From G965215145 sp965215145 (GTDB lineage Bacteria; Bacteroidota; Rhodothermia; Rhodothermales; JANQRZ01): a stretch of 64,000 nt of DNA. Under the pieces are notes generated by a model. The model was given only the letters and a program-made list of their open reading frames with translations, searched no databases and was not told the DNA's origin. Below are positions 24,821 through 33,250 of the stretch, in pieces. Location: positions 868,001 through 932,000 of the forward strand of contig OZ244038.1 in assembly GCA_965215145.1 (NCBI GenBank). Reading direction: 5' to 3'. The translations under genes and the position numbers were made by a program. Position 1 is the stretch's first letter; each line of letters opens with the position of its first letter.

Positions 24821-27091
24821 CTAGCGTAGCACGACGAGCGGTTGTGTCACCGAACGGCCCCCGACTTCGAGGCGCGCGAAGTACGTCCCCGTCGCCAGCG
24901 TCGCGGCCTCGACGGCGGCCGCGTGCTCGCCCGCCGGCCGTGCCTCGTCGAGCAGCACCGCCACGGTGCGGCCGAGCGCGTCGTAGAGCGTCAGCCGGGC
25001 GTGCCCAGCCTGCTCCAGCGCGAACCGGAGCGTGGCCGCCCCGGCCGTCGGGTTGGGGAACGGGGCCGCCAGCGAGAGCGGCAGCGGGGCGCCCGCGTCG
25101 GGCTCCTCCGCGACGGAGTTGTCGAGGTCGATGACGTAGAGCCCCGTGCCGAGGTTGGAGACGATCACCCGCCCGCTCGGGAGGTACGGGTACGCCGTCC
25201 ACGCGCCCTCGAAGCCGTAGCCCGGCTCGGGGTAGGTGTCGTAGAACGCGACGCGCTCCGGGTCCGAGGGGTCGGAGACGTCGAAGACCTGGAGGCCCTC
25301 GGTGTAGTGGGCGATGTAGATCAGGTCCCCCTTGACGTAGCAGTTGTGCACCGTCGCCCGCTCGTCGACGACGATCTCCGAGAGCAGCTCCACGTCCGGG
25401 AGCTCCGCATCGTCGGCGTCGACCTCCGAGACGTCGAAGGCGCGGGTCCACGGCTCCGAGCCGATCTCGTCCCCGACGAAGATCGTGTTCCCGTCGGCCG
25501 TTGAACAGACGTTATGGGCGCCCATACTCCCGCTCACGGGGTATGTGATGACGCCGATCTCACGCGGCGCCGAGCGGTCCGAGATGTCGATCACGTAGAT
25601 CCCCTCGTTGTAGATCGCGCCGGCGTAGAGGACGTCGCCGACGACGTCGACGTCGTGGAAGTACGTCGGCTCGTAGGTCCCGACGAGCGCGGGCGCCGTG
25701 GGGTCGTCGGCGAGGTCGTAGATGCGGAGGCCGCCGGGGCTCCGGCCGCCGACGACGTAGAGGTAGTCCCCCTCGACGAGGAGGTTGTGCGAGCCGCCGT
25801 CCTCCGTGCCCGGCTGCACGTCGAGCTGGCCCACCGCCTGCGGGTCCGTCGGGTCCGCGAGGTCGACGACGAGGACATCGGCGTACTCGTGGGCGAGGTA
25901 GGCGTACCGCCCGTAGGTCTTGATGTCCTTCGCATCGGCGACGCCGCCGAAGAAGCCTGCGAGGCCGGGCACGAAGCCGACCTCGGTCGGCGTCTCGGTG
26001 TCGAGGTCGATGACGCTGAGTCCGTCGTAGCGCGCCGTCAGCAGCGCGTACTCCCGGCCGGTGGCGGGGTCGACGTAGCCCCACACGTCGCCGTAGTCCG
26101 CCCGGGGGTCTGCCCGCCCGGCGAGCGAGGCGCTCTGGGAGATGAAGGTGAAGGCGCTGATCTCGCGGCTGATGTCCACCACCTCGCCGTCGGCGTCGAC
26201 GCCCTCAAGGCGGTAGTACCGGAGCTCGGGGTCCGAGACGACGTGGGTGTACTCGTCGTCCTGCGGGTCGAGCGTGGCGAGGAGCTCGTCGGCGCCGGGC
26301 TCGAGGCCGGTGTAGAGCCGGAGCTCGTCCGCGTCGCCGGCCGAGATGTAGTCCCAGTCCAGGTTGACCTCGCCGTTGGCCGGGACGGTGGCCCTGAGCC
26401 GGGCGATGTCGGCCAGCCGGATGTCGAGCGTGGCGTCGGCCTCGAGGAGCTCGCGGCCCTCAGGGACCCGGCCCCAGACGACGTACATCACGTCCTCCGG
26501 CGGGCTGTCGAGGAAATCCACGTCGGCGTAGGTCTCGCCGGTGCCGTCGTAGTCGCTCCCCATCACGAAGAAGAACTCGCCGCCGCCGTTACCGCTGCCG
26601 TCCGGGTTCCACACGAAGTCCGGGTTGGCCGACTCGGCGAAGGCCATGTTGACGCGGCGGGGGTTGTCGGGGTCGGAGACGTCGTAGGCCGCGCCGGGGA
26701 AGGTGCCGACGCCGAGCGCCTCGCCGCTGTTATCCCCGCTGAGGCGGAACGTCTGCGCTAGCGTCTCGAGCTCGTCCGAGAAGACGACCTCGGCGGGGAA
26801 GTCGCCGGTGGGGAAGAAGATCGAGGAGCCGCTGATGAAGAACCGCCCCCGGATCACCCCGCCGTCGAAGGTCATCCCCCCGGTGTTCACCCCGACGAGC
26901 CACTGCGGGTCGCCGATCCACTGGGCCGATACGTCGGCCTGGCCGCCGCGCGCCACGATGGGGAGGTCGGGCGGCGAGACGTCCTGGAGTACGCCCGGCG
27001 CGGGTGGGAGGGAGGCGCGCTGCGCGTTCACCGCCGGCACGAGCAGGAGGGCGAGCACGGCGACAGCGAGCGAGCGAAACGGATCGGGCAT
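24821..27091 (-). CDS. Secreted LVIVD-repeat protein with type IX sorting domain
   Basis: 756 residues with a signal peptide (LAVAVLALLLVPAVNAQ). The middle third contains repeated LVIVD-type beta-propeller blades (YLAHEYADVLVVDLADPTDP, YNEGIYVIDISDRSAP, YIAHYTEGLQVFDVSDPSDP), as in choice-of-anchor B proteins. The C-terminal ~80 residues are a T9SS sorting domain (PFPNPTAGAAT, LYDALGRTVAVLL, LATGTYFARL). The N-terminal ~180 residues (WLVGVNTGGMTFDGGVIRG) are unassigned. Probably exported by Sec and T9SS to the surface or medium; no enzymatic activity is evident. Confidence 0.88.
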   Translation of the reverse strand: MPDPFRSLAVAVLALLLVPAVNAQRASLPPAPGVLQDVSPPDLPIVARGGQADVSAQWIGDPQWLVGVNTGGMTFDGGVIRGRFFISGSSIFFPTGDFPAEVVFSDELETLAQTFRLSGDNSGEALGVGTFPGAAYDVSDPDNPRRVNMAFAESANPDFVWNPDGSGNGGGEFFFVMGSDYDGTGETYADVDFLDSPPEDVMYVVWGRVPEGRELLEADATLDIRLADIARLRATVPANGEVNLDWDYISAGDADELRLYTGLEPGADELLATLDPQDDEYTHVVSDPELRYYRLEGVDADGEVVDISREISAFTFISQSASLAGRADPRADYGDVWGYVDPATGREYALLTARYDGLSVIDLDTETPTEVGFVPGLAGFFGGVADAKDIKTYGRYAYLAHEYADVLVVDLADPTDPQAVGQLDVQPGTEDGGSHNLLVEGDYLYVVGGRSPGGLRIYDLADDPTAPALVGTYEPTYFHDVDVVGDVLYAGAIYNEGIYVIDISDRSAPREIGVITYPVSGSMGAHNVCSTADGNTIFVGDEIGSEPWTRAFDVSEVDADDAELPDVELLSEIVVDERATVHNCYVKGDLIYIAHYTEGLQVFDVSDPSDPERVAFYDTYPEPGYGFEGAWTAYPYLPSGRVIVSNLGTGLYVIDLDNSVAEEPDAGAPLPLSLAAPFPNPTAGAATLRFALEQAGHARLTLYDALGRTVAVLLDEARPAGEHAAAVEAATLATGTYFARLEVGGRSVTQPLVVLR

Positions 27092-27177
27092 AAGGCGCGG
27101 GGTCGGGTGAGGGGTCGGGAAACGTAAGGGGAGTGAGGATACCAGGTAAATGCACGCTGGGCTCCCGGTGACACATG

Positions 27178-27636
27178 TTATTCACACCCCCCTCGGGCGA
27201 TGTTATCGAATAGTGCCCGCAACGCGGCCGGTGCGCGGACGGGGCGCCCGCGCTCGCGGTCCACGAAGCCGAGCACGACGGCTCCCGTCACGAGCGGCCC
27301 ATCGCTCGGCTCGGGCTCGACCCGCTCGACGGCGTACTCGATCCGGACCCGCGCAGCAGGGACCTCGGGGAAGCGGGTGACGACCTCGACCAGGTCGTCG
27401 TAGCGGGCGGGACGGCGGTAGCGAACGGTAAGCTCCGAGACCGGCATGATGATGCCGTCGGCTTCGAGCGCGCGGTAGGGGAGGCCGAGCGAGCGCAGGG
27501 CCTCGGTGCGCGCCGCCTCGAAGTAGTCCACGTAGTGGGCGTGGTAGACGACGCCCATCGGGTCGCACTCGCGGTAGCGGACGCGGTGCCGGTACCGGTG
27601 CTCGAAGGGTGGGGCGTCTCCGGCGGGCGCGTCCAC
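27178..27636 (-). CDS. Acyl-CoA thioesterase, 4HBT/YbgC type
   Basis: 152 residues, hot-dog fold. The segment YRECDPMGVVYHAHYVDYFE contains the catalytic Asp of the 4-hydroxybenzoyl-CoA thioesterase group (DxxGVVYHxxYxxYFE), and ELTVRYRRPARYDDLVEV supports the call. Hydrolyses acyl-CoA thioesters; exact substrate unknown. It ends 86 bases from the LVIVD gene and starts 4 bases from the accA stop, so it is likely in an operon with accA. Confidence 0.93.
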   Translation of the reverse strand: MDAPAGDAPPFEHRYRHRVRYRECDPMGVVYHAHYVDYFEAARTEALRSLGLPYRALEADGIIMPVSELTVRYRRPARYDDLVEVVTRFPEVPAARVRIEYAVERVEPEPSDGPLVTGAVVLGFVDRERGRPVRAPAALRALFDNIARGGCE

Positions 27637-27640
27637 GGCG

Positions 27641-28630
27641 CTACGCCGGGACCGTCTCGACGGCGTAGCTCCCCATCCCGTCGAGCTTGGCGAGGCGGCG
27701 GGCGAGGAGGTCGTCCGCCGGGAGCCCGTCGAGGTCGGCGAGGGCAGCGGCGATGGCGCGGCCGGTGGCGTCGAAGGCGGCCTGGGGGTCGCGGTGGGCG
27801 CCGCCGACGGGCTCGGGCACGATCTCGTCCACGATCCCCTGCTCGACGAGGTCGGGCGCGGTGAGCTGGAGGGCGCGCGCGGCGTCCTCCTTGTGGTCCC
27901 ACGAGCGCCACAGGATGGACGAGCAGCTCTCGGGCGAGATCACCGAGTACCACGCGTTCTCCAGCATCAGCATCCGGTCGCCGACGCCGATGCCGAGGGC
28001 GCCGCCGCTGGCCCCCTCGCCGATCACGACGACGACGATGGGGACCGGGAGCCGGGCCATCTCGAGGAGGTTCCGCGCGATGGCCTCGGCCTGCCCGCGC
28101 TCCTCGGCCTCGAGGCCGGGGTAGGCGCCGGGCGTGTCGAGCAGCGTCACGACGGGCTTCCCGAACTTCCCGGCGAGCCGCATCAGCCGGAGCGCCTTCC
28201 GGTAGCCCTCCGGGTTCGGCATCCCGAACCGCCGCTCCTTGCGCTGGTTCGTGTCGCGCCCCTTCTGCTGGCCGACGAGCATCACCGTCCGGTCGCGGTA
28301 GCCGTAGCGCGCGCCCTGGAACGTGGCGAACCCGCCGACGACGGCGCGGTCGTCGCCGAAGAGGCGGTCCCCGTGCTGCTCGAAGAACCCGTCGGTGAGT
28401 GCGCCGACGTAGTCGAGGGTGTAGGGCCGCTCGGGGTGGCGGGCGAGCTGGACGCGCTGCCAGCGCGTGAGGCCCTCGTAGATCGAGGCGCGGAGGGCGT
28501 CGACGCGGGCCTCGAGCGCCGCGATCTGCGGGCCGAGGTCGACGGCGCGGTCCTCGGCGTCGAAGGCGCGGAGCTGCTGGAGCTTCTCCTCGAGCTCGTA
28601 GAGCGGCTTCTCGAAGTCGAGCAGGTGCAT
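27641..28630 (-). CDS. accA: Acetyl-CoA carboxylase carboxyltransferase subunit alpha
   Basis: With AccD it transfers the carboxyl from biotin to acetyl-CoA, making malonyl-CoA for fatty acid synthesis. 329 residues; recognised by the N-terminal LDFEKPLYELEEKLQQLR, then RNLLEMARLPVPIVVVVIGEG (in part), GEGASGGALGIGVGDRMLML and SPESCSSILWRSWD. accD is not in the window, which is common. The space between this gene and the upstream glycosyltransferase is a palindromic element. Confidence 0.97.
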   Translation of the reverse strand: MHLLDFEKPLYELEEKLQQLRAFDAEDRAVDLGPQIAALEARVDALRASIYEGLTRWQRVQLARHPERPYTLDYVGALTDGFFEQHGDRLFGDDRAVVGGFATFQGARYGYRDRTVMLVGQQKGRDTNQRKERRFGMPNPEGYRKALRLMRLAGKFGKPVVTLLDTPGAYPGLEAEERGQAEAIARNLLEMARLPVPIVVVVIGEGASGGALGIGVGDRMLMLENAWYSVISPESCSSILWRSWDHKEDAARALQLTAPDLVEQGIVDEIVPEPVGGAHRDPQAAFDATGRAIAAALADLDGLPADDLLARRLAKLDGMGSYAVETVPA

Positions 28631-28640
28631 GGGGACCTGG

Positions 28641-28678
28641 TGCGTGTTCCGTGCTGCGTAGGGGCGCTTCCCCTACGC
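28641..28678. repeat. Hybrid heptamer/GTAGGGG palindrome
   Basis: Three 7-mers, TGCGTGT, TCCGTGC, TGCGTAG, lead into GCGTAGGGG-CGCTT-CCCCTACGC, a perfect 9-bp hairpin (28656-28678). It fills the space between accA and the GT2 gene and contains the GT2 stop codon (TAG, minus strand, 28673-28675), joining features of both repeat classes. Confidence 0.65.
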
Positions 28679-30850
28679 GGCGCGCGGCGCCTTGCGGAAG
28701 AGCGTGCGCAGCACGATCTCGAGGTCGAGCGCGGCCGACTGGTTGCGGGCGTAGAACCAGTAGGCCCGGTGCGCCTCGACGATGGTCGTGGGCCGCTGCG
28801 GGAGCGTGTCGAGGATCGAGACGACGCCGAGGTGGAGGCCCCAGGCGACCGGCGGGCGCGGCGCGGCGCCGTCGTAGCCGACGAGGGCGCGGCGGCCGGC
28901 GAGCACGCTCGGCAGCTTCGCCGTGGCGGCGGCGAGCCCGCGCAGCCGCGCCGAACGGGGACGGACGCGGCAGGCGAGCCGGACGAGGGGGGCCGCCGCG
29001 AGCCCCACCACGGCCAGCGGCACCTCGACCGCCCGGCGGGCCAGCGGCGAGCGGACGGGGGCGACGAGGCGCTCGGCCTCGCGGATGGGCGTCGAGAGGT
29101 CGTCCACGGAGGCCTTCCCGATGATGCGGTCACGGCCCTCGGTGAGGATCTTGAACTGGACCGGGAGGTCGCGCAGCGCGCGCATCTGCCCGAGGATGGC
29201 CGTGTTCGAGAGGCTGTCGGCGGCGAAGATCACGTCGTCGATCTGGCGGAGCCGGACGAGGTCGCGGAGGTGGCGCAGCGCGCCGAGCCGGGCGACGGGG
29301 GGCTCCGCCACCGGGGCTCCGTCGCCCGCACCCTCGGCGTCGCCGACGTAGCCGACGAGGCGGAGCGGCGGGTCCACGCGGTGGCCGAGCAGCGCCTGCA
29401 GCCGCCCCGCCTCCGAGGCCGCGCCGACGAGCAGCGCGCGCCGCCGCCCGTAGCGCCGCCGGTTGACGGCGAAGCGCCACGCCAGCAGCAGCACCGCCGC
29501 CCCGGCGAACCCGAGGACGATGGTGGCGCGGCTGAACGCGAGCCGCTGCGCGAAGAACGACACCGTCGTCACCCCGAGGAAGGCAGCAAAGAGCCCCGAG
29601 ACGACCGGCCGCAGCGGGAACGCGCTCTGCGAGCCGCGCCGCCGGTACCCGCGCATCGCCGCCACGCCCACGACCGCCGCGAGCGCGTAGGCCGGCGCGA
29701 TCCCCCCGTAGAACAGCGCTCCGAACGAGACCCCCACCTGGGCCGACCACGCGGCCCCCGCCGCCACCACCGCCGCCAGCGCCAGGCCGAGGTCCAGCGC
29801 CGGCAGCGCGAGCGTCCCCAGGAACTTCGCCCCCGCGCTCAGCGCCGCCCGCCCGAGGATGCCCGCGCGGATGAGCCCCGCGACGACGCGCGAGTGCTGC
29901 CCCGCGAAGTGCTTCTCGGTGAACTGCAACATCGCCCCGTAGAAGAGGCGGACGTAGCGGAGCTCACCCTTCCGGGTGCTCTCCCCCTTGTAGTGGATGA
30001 TCTGCGTCTCGGGGGTGTAGAAGATCTTCCAGCCGGCCTGCTGGATGCGGTAGCACCAGTCGAGGTCCTCGCCGTACATGAAGAACGCCTCGTCGAAGAG
30101 GCCGGCGCCTTCGCTGGGGGATGGGGAATGGGAGATGGGAGATGGGAGGGCGCCGTCCGCGCCCATCCCCTGTTCCCCATCCCCCATATCCCGCGCTCGA
30201 TAGAGCGCTTCGCGCCGGACGAGCATGCAGGAACCCGAGAGGGCGTCCACCTCGCAGACCGCGTCGGCCGGGAGGTAGGTCATGTTGTAGCGGCCGAACC
30301 GCGGGCTCTGGGGGAACAGCCGCGAGAGCCCGAGCATCCGGTAGAGCGCGACCGCCGGGGTCGGGAACGCCCGGCGGCTCTCCGGCGCGAACGAGCCGTC
30401 GGGGTTGAGGATGCGGCAGCCGGCCGCGCCGGCCTCCGGGTGCCGGTCCATGAAGGCGACGAGCGCGCGGAGCGTGTCCTCCTGGAGGAGCGTGTCCGGG
30501 TTGAGGATGAGGACGTAGCGCCCCCGCGCCTCCCGGATCGCCTGGTTGTTGGCCCGCCCGAACCCGACGTTCGCCTCGTTGGCGATCACGCGGGCGCCCG
30601 GGAACCGCGCCCGCACCATCTCGACCGAGCCGTCGACCGAGTTGTTGTCGACGACGAACGTCTCGACGTTGAGGCCGGCGCTGGCGCACGCGAGCGAGCC
30701 GAGCGCCTGCTCCAGGAACTCCCGGACGTTGTAGTTGACGATGACGACGGAGACGTCGACGACGGAGGCGTCAGCAGTGGCGGGGAGCGCGGCGCCCCGG
30801 CGCGGGGTGGCCGCGCGAGCAGAGGCCGAGGCGGTGGGAGCGGGTCGCAT
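28673..30850 (-). CDS. GT2 glycosyltransferase fused to a sugar-transferase-like membrane region
   Basis: 725 residues from ATG 30850. Residues ~30-310 are a family 2 (rhamnosyltransferase-like) GT-A domain: VSVVIVNYNVREFLEQAL, NVGFGRANNQAI, ILNPDTLL (DXD-like region) and DEAFFMYGEDLDWCYRIQQ. About four TM helices follow (~360-500), then a CoA-binding-like Rossmann region (RALLVGAASEAGRL, IDDVIFAADSLS). The end (SAALDLEIVLRTLF) resembles the C-terminus of WbaP-type sugar transferases, but the catalytic KRxxD-like stretch looks degenerate. A ~27-residue insert (about DMGDGEQGMGADGAL onward) inside the GT2 domain is encoded by a palindromic repeat. Likely a surface polysaccharide enzyme. Confidence 0.85.
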   Translation of the reverse strand: MRPAPTASASARAATPRRGAALPATADASVVDVSVVIVNYNVREFLEQALGSLACASAGLNVETFVVDNNSVDGSVEMVRARFPGARVIANEANVGFGRANNQAIREARGRYVLILNPDTLLQEDTLRALVAFMDRHPEAGAAGCRILNPDGSFAPESRRAFPTPAVALYRMLGLSRLFPQSPRFGRYNMTYLPADAVCEVDALSGSCMLVRREALYRARDMGDGEQGMGADGALPSPISHSPSPSEGAGLFDEAFFMYGEDLDWCYRIQQAGWKIFYTPETQIIHYKGESTRKGELRYVRLFYGAMLQFTEKHFAGQHSRVVAGLIRAGILGRAALSAGAKFLGTLALPALDLGLALAAVVAAGAAWSAQVGVSFGALFYGGIAPAYALAAVVGVAAMRGYRRRGSQSAFPLRPVVSGLFAAFLGVTTVSFFAQRLAFSRATIVLGFAGAAVLLLAWRFAVNRRRYGRRRALLVGAASEAGRLQALLGHRVDPPLRLVGYVGDAEGAGDGAPVAEPPVARLGALRHLRDLVRLRQIDDVIFAADSLSNTAILGQMRALRDLPVQFKILTEGRDRIIGKASVDDLSTPIREAERLVAPVRSPLARRAVEVPLAVVGLAAAPLVRLACRVRPRSARLRGLAAATAKLPSVLAGRRALVGYDGAAPRPPVAWGLHLGVVSILDTLPQRPTTIVEAHRAYWFYARNQSAALDLEIVLRTLFRKAPRAA
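30116..30192. repeat. Heptamer-phased palindrome inside a coding region
   Basis: Left arm 7-mers: GGGGGAT, GGGGAAT, GGGAGAT, GGGAGAT, GGGAGGG (30116-30150). The right arm, 30162-30192, read on the minus strand, is GGATGGG, GAACAGG, GGATGGG and neighbours. The whole element lies in frame within the GT2 gene and is translated. Confidence 0.75.
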
Positions 30851-30992
30851 AGCCGCGCAAGATACGGCCCGGCGGGAGAGGGGAGAGGGGAGGCGCAGAC
30901 CGTAGGGAGACAACGCGTTACCTCTCTGCTACGATCAATCACCCCCGAACCGTGGGGGGTGTAGCGGCGTCGGGGCTCTGCGGAGCCGCCGC

Positions 30993-33077
30993 CTACACCA
31001 CGGCGGTCCGCGTGGCCTGCGCGCTCGCCACTGCGCTGAGGAGTTCGCGGCGGGTGAACGGCTTGGGGAGGTAGGCATCGAAGCCGGCCGCGAGGAACCG
31101 CTCGCGGTCGCCGGGGGCGGTGTAGGTCGTGACCGCGAGGGCGGGGACGAAGGCGTAGGCGCTCATCGCGCGGAGCCGCTTCAGCAGCGAGAGCCCGTCT
31201 ATCCCGTCGCCGAGCTGGATGTCGAGCAGGAGCACGTCGAACCACGTCCCCCGCGCGAGCTCCAGCGCCGTCCGGGCCTCCGGCGCCGTCGTCACGTCGA
31301 ACCGGTCTTGGAGGAGGTGGGCGATGAGGCGGGCCGTGTCGGCGTTGTCCTCGACGAGCAGCGCGCGCGGCTTCGCCACGCCGAGCGGCTGGACGGTGGT
31401 GGGCTCGGCGGGCCACCCGTCGCCGGCCGCGTCCCCGGTGTGCGGGAAGGCGGCTTCGGGGCTAGCCCACGTCCGCGCGAACGCGAGCGTGACGGCGGTG
31501 CCCTGGCGGGGCGTGCTCTTGACCATGATCCGCCCGCCCATGAGGTCCACGATCCGCTTCGTGAGGGTGAGCCCGAGGCCGCTCCCCTCGTGGGCGCGGG
31601 CGTGCCCGGAGTCCGCCTGCCAGAAGGGGGTGAACAGATGCGGCACCGCGTCCGGCTCGATCCCGATCCCCGTGTCGCGCACCCGCACGATGACCCGGTG
31701 CGAGTCCGCCCGGACCCCGACGGCGACGCCCCCGGCCTCGGTGAACTTGACGGCGTTCGAGAGGAGGTGGATCAGGACCCGGTGCAGCGCCGTCCGGTCC
31801 ACGACGGCGCGGGCGGCGTCGGGGCCCGCGCCCCCCACCTCCACGCGCAGGGCGAGGCCCTTCGCCGCGGCCTCCTTCCGGAAGAGCTCCGCCGCGGCGG
31901 CGGCGACCTCGGCGACGGCGACGGGCTCGGGGGTGAGGGCGTAGGCGCCGCCGTCGATCTGAGCGAGGTCGAGGATGGCGTTCAGCGTGCCGTGGAGGCG
32001 GTCGGCGCTGCGGCGCAGGGAGGCGAGGACCCCGGCCTGCTCGGCCGGAGGGAGGCCCTCGGCGAGGAGGTCCACGAAGCCGGTGATCGCCACGAGCGGG
32101 GTGCGGAGCTCGTGGCTCAGGTTGTCGAGGAAGGCCGTCCGCGTATCGAGCACCGTGCGGGCTTCTGTGCGCGCCGCCTCGGCCTCGGCCCGCTCCCGCC
32201 GCGCCTCGGTGACGTCGTAGGCCGTGAGGCAGAGGACCCGGCGCCGGCCCTCCTTCAGGCATGCCGCGGCGAGGTCCACGGCGACCACCGTCCCGTCCTT
32301 CCGGCGGTGGCGGCGCTCGCCGAGCCGGACGCGCCCCTCCTCGCAGACGCGGCGGGCGTCGCGGTCCACGGCCTCCGGCCGCTCGGCGCTGAGGTCGTAG
32401 AGCGAGCGCGAGGTGACCTCCTCGGCGGAGAACCCCGTCGCCTCGCAGTAGGCCGCGTTGACGCCGAGCACCTGGAGCGTGTCGGCCTCGAGGACGAGCA
32501 CGCCCTCGGCGACCCCCTCGAACACGGCGAGCCGCCGCTCCCGCTCCTCCTCGAACCGGGCGCGCAGGCGGGTCCCGAGCAGCCCGCCCGAGAACAGCAG
32601 CGCCGCCACGGCCGCCATCCCGCCGGCGAGGAGGGGCGGGGCGAGCACCGGGGCCTCGGCCAAAAACGCCGCTGCGGCGGAGGCTGCCACGGCCGTCGCC
32701 AGCGCCGCCGCCAGCGGCCACGGCCGTCGGAACCCCGTCGCTGCCACGGCCGCCACGGCCGCCAGCACAGCCCCTGCTCCGAGCACGTCCACCGCCGCCA
32801 TCCCCCGCAGCACCGCGAGCGCCGCGGACCAGGCGATGAGGACGTAGAGCAGCACGTACAGCAGCCCGGCTAGCTCGCGGCGCACGGCCTCGCCGACGAA
32901 CGAGGCGCCCAGCACGGCCAGCGGGAGGGCGGCCACCGCCCAGCGCGCCCACATCGGCACCACGGCATCGAGCCCGAGGGCCTCCTGCACGTAGCCGGTG
33001 GCGGGGAGGGCTAGGCCACCGAGCAGGCACAGGGCCCGGTAGACGGCGACTTCAGCAGGGGAGGGGGCGGTGGACAT
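30993..33077 (-). CDS. Hybrid sensor histidine kinase (TM, PAS, HisKA, HATPase, REC)
   Basis: 694 residues from ATG 33077. About six hydrophobic segments (15-170) are followed by a PAS domain (~185-290; GVNAAYCEATGFSAEEV), a HisKA helix with H322 in FLDNLSHELRTPLVA, an HATPase_c domain (N box HLLSNAVKFTEAGG, G boxes DTGIGIEP and GSGLGLTLTKRIVDLMGG), and a C-terminal receiver (ALLVEDNADTARL, phospho-Asp in LLLDIQLGDG, Lys in LPKPF). No DNA-binding output and no cognate regulator adjacent. Signal unknown. Confidence 0.95.
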   Translation of the reverse strand: MSTAPSPAEVAVYRALCLLGGLALPATGYVQEALGLDAVVPMWARWAVAALPLAVLGASFVGEAVRRELAGLLYVLLYVLIAWSAALAVLRGMAAVDVLGAGAVLAAVAAVAATGFRRPWPLAAALATAVAASAAAAFLAEAPVLAPPLLAGGMAAVAALLFSGGLLGTRLRARFEEERERRLAVFEGVAEGVLVLEADTLQVLGVNAAYCEATGFSAEEVTSRSLYDLSAERPEAVDRDARRVCEEGRVRLGERRHRRKDGTVVAVDLAAACLKEGRRRVLCLTAYDVTEARRERAEAEAARTEARTVLDTRTAFLDNLSHELRTPLVAITGFVDLLAEGLPPAEQAGVLASLRRSADRLHGTLNAILDLAQIDGGAYALTPEPVAVAEVAAAAAELFRKEAAAKGLALRVEVGGAGPDAARAVVDRTALHRVLIHLLSNAVKFTEAGGVAVGVRADSHRVIVRVRDTGIGIEPDAVPHLFTPFWQADSGHARAHEGSGLGLTLTKRIVDLMGGRIMVKSTPRQGTAVTLAFARTWASPEAAFPHTGDAAGDGWPAEPTTVQPLGVAKPRALLVEDNADTARLIAHLLQDRFDVTTAPEARTALELARGTWFDVLLLDIQLGDGIDGLSLLKRLRAMSAYAFVPALAVTTYTAPGDRERFLAAGFDAYLPKPFTRRELLSAVASAQATRTAVV

Positions 33078-33250
33078 GCCGGAGGGGCGGGCGGCGGGGC
33101 ACGGGGAGGTATCGGTGACTCCGCGCGGACGCTTTATCTCTAGGCCCGTCGTAGCGGTGCCCCGGCCCCGCGCCTTCACCCGATGTCCTTTCGGCGGTGA
33201 GCATCCTTCGGGGTAGCCCGCCGTAGCAGCGGCCCGCCCTCCGCCCGCCC

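Noticed and set aside
27794..30964. A 1056-codon open frame on the plus strand opposite accA and the GT2 gene
   Set aside because: It is an antisense shadow of two well-supported minus-strand genes; its product is low-complexity, rich in R, E, G and V, with no domain.
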